Source of the DNA: Legionella sp.
GTDB taxonomy: Bacteria > Pseudomonadota > Gammaproteobacteria > Legionellales > Legionellaceae
Length of the DNA stretch: 9,474 nucleotides
Direction of reading: 5' to 3'
NCBI GenBank assembly: GCA_004297865.1
Contig: SCSO01000414.1
Span: 1 to 9,474 of the forward strand
The notes beneath the pieces are model-generated. The model made no database searches. It saw nothing but the letters and a program-made list of their open reading frames with translations, and was not told the origin of the DNA. Position 1 is the first letter of the stretch, and each line of letters starts with the position of its first letter. Below are positions 6,334 to 9,474 of the stretch, one piece after another. A program made the position numbers and the translations under genes.

Positions 6334-8505
6334 GTGGCTAAATTTACAAAAGAAATTCCCTTCGGTGACGGTAAGTTATTGTTGGAAACAGGAGAAATAG
6401 CACGGCAAGCAGATGCAGCAGTTTTAGTTAGCATGAATGGTACACAAGTTTTAGTCACCGTAGTAGGCAATAAAGCGGCTGATACCAAAATGGATTTCTT
6501 TGCTTTAGCCGTTTATTACCAAGAAAAATTTTATGCCGCTGGTAAAATACCAGGAGGCTTTAATAAGCGTGAAGGTCGTCCTAGCGATCACGAGACTTTA
6601 ACGTCGCGTCTTATTGATAGACCTATCAGACCTTTATTCCCTGAAGGTTTTCGTAATGAAGTACAAATCATTGCTACAGTTTTGTCTTTAAATCCAGATG
6701 TGTCAGCAGACATTTTAGCCATGATTGGTGCCTCAGCTGCATTAAGCTTGTCCGGTACACCTTTTAATGGACCTATTGGTGCTGCACGCGTGGGTTATAA
6801 AAACGGTATTTATTTGTTGAATCCAAGCAAAAAAGAATTAGAAGAATCACAATTGGATTTAGTGGTAGCAGGAACCAAAGATGCCATCTTAATGGTGGAA
6901 TCAGAAGCTCGTGAATTGAGCGAAGACATCATGCGTGGTGCCATCATGTTTGGCCATGAAATGATGAAAAGCGTCATTAAAGGCATAGAAGAATTAGCTG
7001 CACAAGCTGGTAAGCCACGTTGGGATTGGCAAGCCCCTTCTGTAGATACAGCCTTACAATCTCGCGTTGCTGATGTGGCTAAGAATGAAGTAGAAGCCGC
7101 TTATTTGATTAAGGATAAACAAGAGCGTTACAAGCGATTAGGTGAACTTAAAGATCAAACCATTGCCGCGCTCATGGTAGAAAATGATGAATTGGATGCG
7201 GATGAAGTAACGGTACATTTTGTTGATCTAGAGCGTAATATCGTACGTAACCGTATTTTAAATGGTGAACCACGTATTGACGGACGCGATCATAAAACCG
7301 TAAGACCAATTACTGTCCGTACAAAATTCCTAGAAAGAACGCATGGCTCCGCCTTATTCACTCGTGGTGAAACTCAAGCCATAGTAGTGGCTACTTTAGG
7401 TAACGACCGTGACTCGCAAATTCTTGATGCAATTAGCGGCGAAAGCAAAGATCGCTTCATGTTGCACTACAACTTCCCTCCCTACTCTGTGGGCGAGACT
7501 GGAATGGTGGGTAGTCCGAAACGACGTGAAATTGGTCATGGTCGCTTGGCGAAACGTGCAATAATGGCTGTTTTACCAGATTCTAAAGAATTCCCTTATG
7601 TATTACGTGTAGTATCAGAGATTACTGAATCAAATGGTTCTAGTTCTATGGCAACCGTCTGTGGTACCAGCCTTGCTTTAATGGATGCAGGCGTTCCTTT
7701 AAAAGCACCTGTGGCAGGTGTGGCAATGGGCTTAATTAAAGACGGCGATCGTTTTGCCGTATTAACTGATATTTTAGGTGATGAAGATCACTTAGGTGAC
7801 ATGGACTTTAAAGTGGCAGGTACAGAAAACGGTATCACTGCTTTACAAATGGATATCAAAATCACCGGTATCACTAATGAAATTATGGAGCAGGCTTTAG
7901 AGCAAGCTTTAGCCGGACGTTTACATATTCTTGGTGTGATGAATAACTCCTTAGCTGTTCCAAGAGATGAGTTATCACAACATGCACCTCGTATCGTTAC
8001 CATGAAAGTGGCTGAAGACAAAATTCGCACGATCATTGGTAAAGGTGGCGCTACCATCAAAGGCTTGATTGAAAGCACGGGTGTCTCTATCGATATCGAC
8101 GATACTGGATTAGTTCAATTGTTCTCACCTGATTTAACGGCTTTAGAAGAAGCACAAAAACAAATTAAAGCACTAATTGCTGAAGTAGAAGTGGGACAAA
8201 CCTACAAAGGTAAAGTCAGTAAAATTGTTGATTTTGGTGCCTTTATTAACTTATTACCTGGCAAAGACGGTTTATTGCACATTTCCCAAATATGTAATGA
8301 TCGTGCGCAAAAGGTTGAAGAAGTATTGCAGGAAGGCCAAGAAATCGAAGTATTTGTTGCCGGTGTGGATAAGCAAGGACGAGTGAAGTTGGAGTGGAAG
8401 GATAAACCTCAATCTGCTGAAGCATCTAATGAAACTAAGGCTACGGAAGTGGCAAGTGAACAACCGGTTGCAGTAGATGTTAATAGCCATTCTGAAGAAG
8501 AATAG
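6334..8505 (+). CDS. pnp: Polyribonucleotide nucleotidyltransferase (PNPase)
   Basis: PNPase is the phosphorolytic 3'-to-5' exoribonuclease of mRNA decay and a degradosome partner in E. coli; it works as a trimer. The 723 residues (E. coli 711) contain the first RNase PH core with GGFNKREGRPS at 74-84, the linking helical domain (about 150-235), the second, catalytic core with the phosphate-binding SSS at 436-438 and acidic Asp485 and Asp491 (DEDHLGDMDF), a KH domain with GKGG at 569-572, an S1 domain (about 621-690), and an acidic E/A/S-rich tail. Translation starts at GTG, supported by the Shine-Dalgarno GAGGAA at 6322-6327; no better ATG exists upstream. The gene follows the rpsO terminator closely and no convincing promoter of its own is visible, so expression probably depends on read-through. 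Confidence 0.98.
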   Translation: MAKFTKEIPFGDGKLLLETGEIARQADAAVLVSMNGTQVLVTVVGNKAADTKMDFFALAVYYQEKFYAAGKIPGGFNKREGRPSDHETLTSRLIDRPIRPLFPEGFRNEVQIIATVLSLNPDVSADILAMIGASAALSLSGTPFNGPIGAARVGYKNGIYLLNPSKKELEESQLDLVVAGTKDAILMVESEARELSEDIMRGAIMFGHEMMKSVIKGIEELAAQAGKPRWDWQAPSVDTALQSRVADVAKNEVEAAYLIKDKQERYKRLGELKDQTIAALMVENDELDADEVTVHFVDLERNIVRNRILNGEPRIDGRDHKTVRPITVRTKFLERTHGSALFTRGETQAIVVATLGNDRDSQILDAISGESKDRFMLHYNFPPYSVGETGMVGSPKRREIGHGRLAKRAIMAVLPDSKEFPYVLRVVSEITESNGSSSMATVCGTSLALMDAGVPLKAPVAGVAMGLIKDGDRFAVLTDILGDEDHLGDMDFKVAGTENGITALQMDIKITGITNEIMEQALEQALAGRLHILGVMNNSLAVPRDELSQHAPRIVTMKVAEDKIRTIIGKGGATIKGLIESTGVSIDIDDTGLVQLFSPDLTALEEAQKQIKALIAEVEVGQTYKGKVSKIVDFGAFINLLPGKDGLLHISQICNDRAQKVEEVLQEGQEIEVFVAGVDKQGRVKLEWKDKPQSAEASNETKATEVASEQPVAVDVNSHSEEE

Positions 8506-8523
8506 GCATCCTTACACCTATAC

Positions 8524-8546
8524 GTCCCACGGCCTGGCCGTGGGAT
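8524..8546. repeat. GC-rich perfect palindrome downstream of pnp
   Basis: TCCCACGGC at 8525-8533 pairs perfectly with GCCGTGGGA at 8537-8545 across a three-base loop (CTG), and a G-U pair can extend it by one. It starts 19 nt after the pnp stop. There is no T-tract on either strand, so it is not a canonical intrinsic terminator, though it could protect the pnp 3' end or stall exonucleases. Its GC content stands out from the AT-rich neighbourhood, and the CGTCCC...GGGATCC layout resembles dispersed palindromic repeats of other proteobacteria. That resemblance is from memory only. Confidence 0.6.
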
Positions 8547-8550
8547 CCTT

Positions 8551-8627
8551 GTAGGTTGGGTCATTTGACCCAACAGTGATCTACTTCTAACATCAAAATC
8601 CAAATTGAGTCATATGACCCAACCTAC
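8551..8627. repeat. Inverted pair of GTAG-headed palindromes (REPIN-like doublet)
   Basis: The 19-mer GTAGGTTGGGTCATTTGAC at 8551-8569 recurs as its reverse complement at 8609-8627 with a single mismatch (18 of 19). Each copy is itself palindromic: in the left one GTTGGGTCA (8555-8563) pairs perfectly with TGACCCAAC (8566-8574), and the right one is imperfect (8604-8627). A GTAG head followed by a palindrome, in two inverted copies about 77 nt end to end, is the architecture of REP doublets mobilised by RAYT-type (TnpA_REP) transposases. The right copy touches the last base of the folE stop codon. No transposase is in the window. Confidence 0.6.
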
Positions 8628-9166
8628 TAACTAATTAAATGCAAAAACTCCATACGACTACTCGGACTTTCTCGCATGTCACCTAACATGACAGAAGTCG
8701 TCATAACGGAGTTTTGCTTTTCTACTCCCCGCATCATCATACAGAGATGCTTCGCTTCAACCACGACTGCCACTCCGCGTGCACCAGTAATCGATTCGAT
8801 GCAATGCGCTATCTCACCAGTCAAACGTTCTTGAATTTGCAAACGACGTGCATAAAGATCAACTATACGAGCGATTTTGGATAGGCCAAGTACTTTACCA
8901 TTCGGTAAGTAACCTACGTGACATTTGCCCAGAAAAGGAAGTAGATGATGCTCACACATGGAATACAGCTCAATGTCTTTGACAATAACCATTTCGCTCA
9001 TATCCGAATCAAAAAGCGCGCCATTGATAATGTCATCTAAACTTTCATGGTAACCTTTGGTTAAATACTTCATGGCGTTTGCTGCTCGTGCAGGAGTATC
9101 TATTAATCCTTCACGAGTAACGTCTTCACCCAACTCATTTAAGAGTGTTTTGTATAGTTGCTCCAT
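8627..9166 (-). CDS. folE: GTP cyclohydrolase I
   Basis: FolE converts GTP to 7,8-dihydroneopterin triphosphate, the first step of folate and pterin synthesis. From the ATG at 9166 it has 179 residues. The zinc ligands Cys71 and His74 (SMCEHHLLPF) and Cys142 (KHLCMMMRG) are present, as are the catalytic-type His73 and His140. GLSKIARIVDLYARRLQIQERLT is the family core. The N-terminus is short and begins directly at helix YKTLLNELGED, closer to the compact FolE form than to the 222-residue E. coli enzyme. The ATG is preferred over an upstream in-frame TTG at 9193 because AGGA at 9176-9179 lies 9 nt before it and the TTG would overlap the HIT gene. It follows the HIT gene by 11 nt and is surely cotranscribed with it. 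The stop lies against a REP-like repeat. Confidence 0.96.
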   Translation of the reverse strand: MEQLYKTLLNELGEDVTREGLIDTPARAANAMKYLTKGYHESLDDIINGALFDSDMSEMVIVKDIELYSMCEHHLLPFLGKCHVGYLPNGKVLGLSKIARIVDLYARRLQIQERLTGEIAHCIESITGARGVAVVVEAKHLCMMMRGVEKQNSVMTTSVMLGDMRESPSSRMEFLHLIS

Positions 9167-9175
9167 CGCAAGAAT

Positions 9176-9179
9176 TCCT
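9176..9179 (-). promoter_or_regulatory. folE ribosome binding site that decides the start
   Basis: Read on the - strand, AGGA begins inside the TAG stop of the upstream HIT gene (9178-9180) and lies 9 nt before ATG at 9166. Stop and Shine-Dalgarno overlap, which suits translational coupling and supports the ATG over the TTG at 9193. Confidence 0.65.
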
Positions 9180-9456
9180 AACCTGGCGGCCAAGTCATTT
9201 GCCTGCCGCCTAATAAATGTAAATGAATGTGGTAAACTTCCTGCCCGCCACCTGAATTAATATTAAATACTAAACGATAACCCTTCTCATCTATTCCTTC
9301 GCTTTTGGCCAATTTCTTCGCTTGTAAAATTATTTTCCCCAATAACTGCGCATCGCTTTCTTCGCTATCATTTATTGTTGCGATATGCTTCTTGGGTATG
9401 ACCAGCAAATGGGTAGGGGCCTGAGGTTTGATATCTCTAAAGGCCATAATTTCGTC
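9178..9456 (-). CDS. hinT: HIT-family purine nucleotide hydrolase, HinT-like, 5'-truncated
   Basis: HinT-type proteins hydrolyse nucleoside phosphoramidates and acyl-adenylates through a histidine triad. The 92 residues visible begin DEIMAFRDIKPQAPTHLLVIPKKH, which is the typical mid-N-terminal part, continue through GYRLVFNINSGGGQEVYHIHLHLLGG with the triad His76-x-His78-x-His80 (numbered from the first real residue), and end QMTWPPG. Compared with the 119-residue E. coli HinT, about 23 N-terminal residues are missing. They are missing because the biological sequence stops at 9456; bases beyond that are adapter, so a GTG start at 9471 and the residues L-F-R-S after it are artificial. The gene lies 11 nt upstream of folE in the same direction. 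Family assignment is secure; the exact symbol is slightly less so, since other HIT members exist. Confidence 0.9.
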   Translation of the reverse strand, partial: DEIMAFRDIKPQAPTHLLVIPKKHIATINDSEESDAQLLGKIILQAKKLAKSEGIDEKGYRLVFNINSGGGQEVYHIHLHLLGGRQMTWPPG

Positions 9457-9474
9457 AGATCGGAAGAGCACACG
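9457..9474 (+). other. Illumina TruSeq adapter remnant at the contig end
   Basis: The last 18 bases, AGATCGGAAGAGCACACG, are identical to the first 18 bases of the standard Illumina TruSeq adapter read through at the 3' end of short inserts. The protein-level evidence agrees: on the - strand the HIT-family similarity breaks exactly here, and the bases translate to L-F-R-S with no counterpart in the family. This is untrimmed adapter, not genome. The first A may equally be a native base or the A-tail. Confidence 0.97.

Noticed and set aside
8409..8603. 64-codon open frame on the - strand across the pnp 3' end and the palindromes
   Set aside because: It is made of pnp antisense and repeat sequence and has no recognisable protein features.
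8524..8627. Palindromic region as a CRISPR array or bidirectional intrinsic terminator
   Set aside because: There are only two repeat copies and they are inverted, not direct with regular spacers; neither strand shows a proper T-tract after a stem.
9164..9193. TTG at 9193 as the folE start
   Set aside because: It would overlap the HIT gene and add nine residues that do not look like the family, while the ATG at 9166 has an AGGA ribosome binding site at a normal distance.
9457..9471. GTG at 9471 (- strand) as the start of the HIT-family gene
   Set aside because: It lies inside the Illumina adapter, and family similarity begins only at the first native codon (9454-9456).

Overview
The window is a stretch of ordinary, well-conserved gammaproteobacterial chromosome, fairly AT-leaning, ending in a sequencing artefact. 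The protein sequences, above all RimP (CEYLSQGKHSLLRIYIDKED...), NusA ending in AREPWFL and the PNPase N-terminus, look most like Legionella or a close relative in Legionellales. This is judged from remembered family sequences, not from a search.

Layout, left to right. On the + strand lies the classic translation/RNA cluster: rimP (5' end cut off by the window), nusA, infB, rbfA, truB, rpsO and pnp. rimP to truB are tightly packed (11-nt gap, 90-nt gap, 1-nt overlap, 17-nt overlap) and look like one transcription unit. rpsO has its own recognisable promoter and a short leader that can fold over its ribosome binding site. A strong intrinsic terminator lies between rpsO and pnp, as in the attenuated rpsO-pnp operon of other gammaproteobacteria. 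After pnp comes a 121-nt convergent intergenic region dense in palindromes: a GC-rich 9-bp hairpin, then two inverted copies of a GTAG-headed palindrome that resemble a REP doublet (REPIN). On the - strand follow folE (GTP cyclohydrolase I) and, just upstream of it in the same operon, the 3' part of a hinT-like HIT-family gene.

The last 18 bases (9457-9474) are an exact match to the start of the Illumina TruSeq adapter. The biological sequence therefore ends at 9456, and the apparent GTG start of the HIT gene lies inside adapter DNA.

Functionally, RimP, RbfA and TruB mature the 30S subunit and tRNA, IF2 starts translation, NusA controls transcription elongation and termination, S15 organises the 30S platform, and PNPase degrades RNA. 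FolE is the entry step of folate/pterin synthesis. I found no undescribed defence, mobile or secretion system. The points worth a second look are the adapter, the REPIN-like doublet, the GC hairpin and the possible S15 autoregulatory leader.
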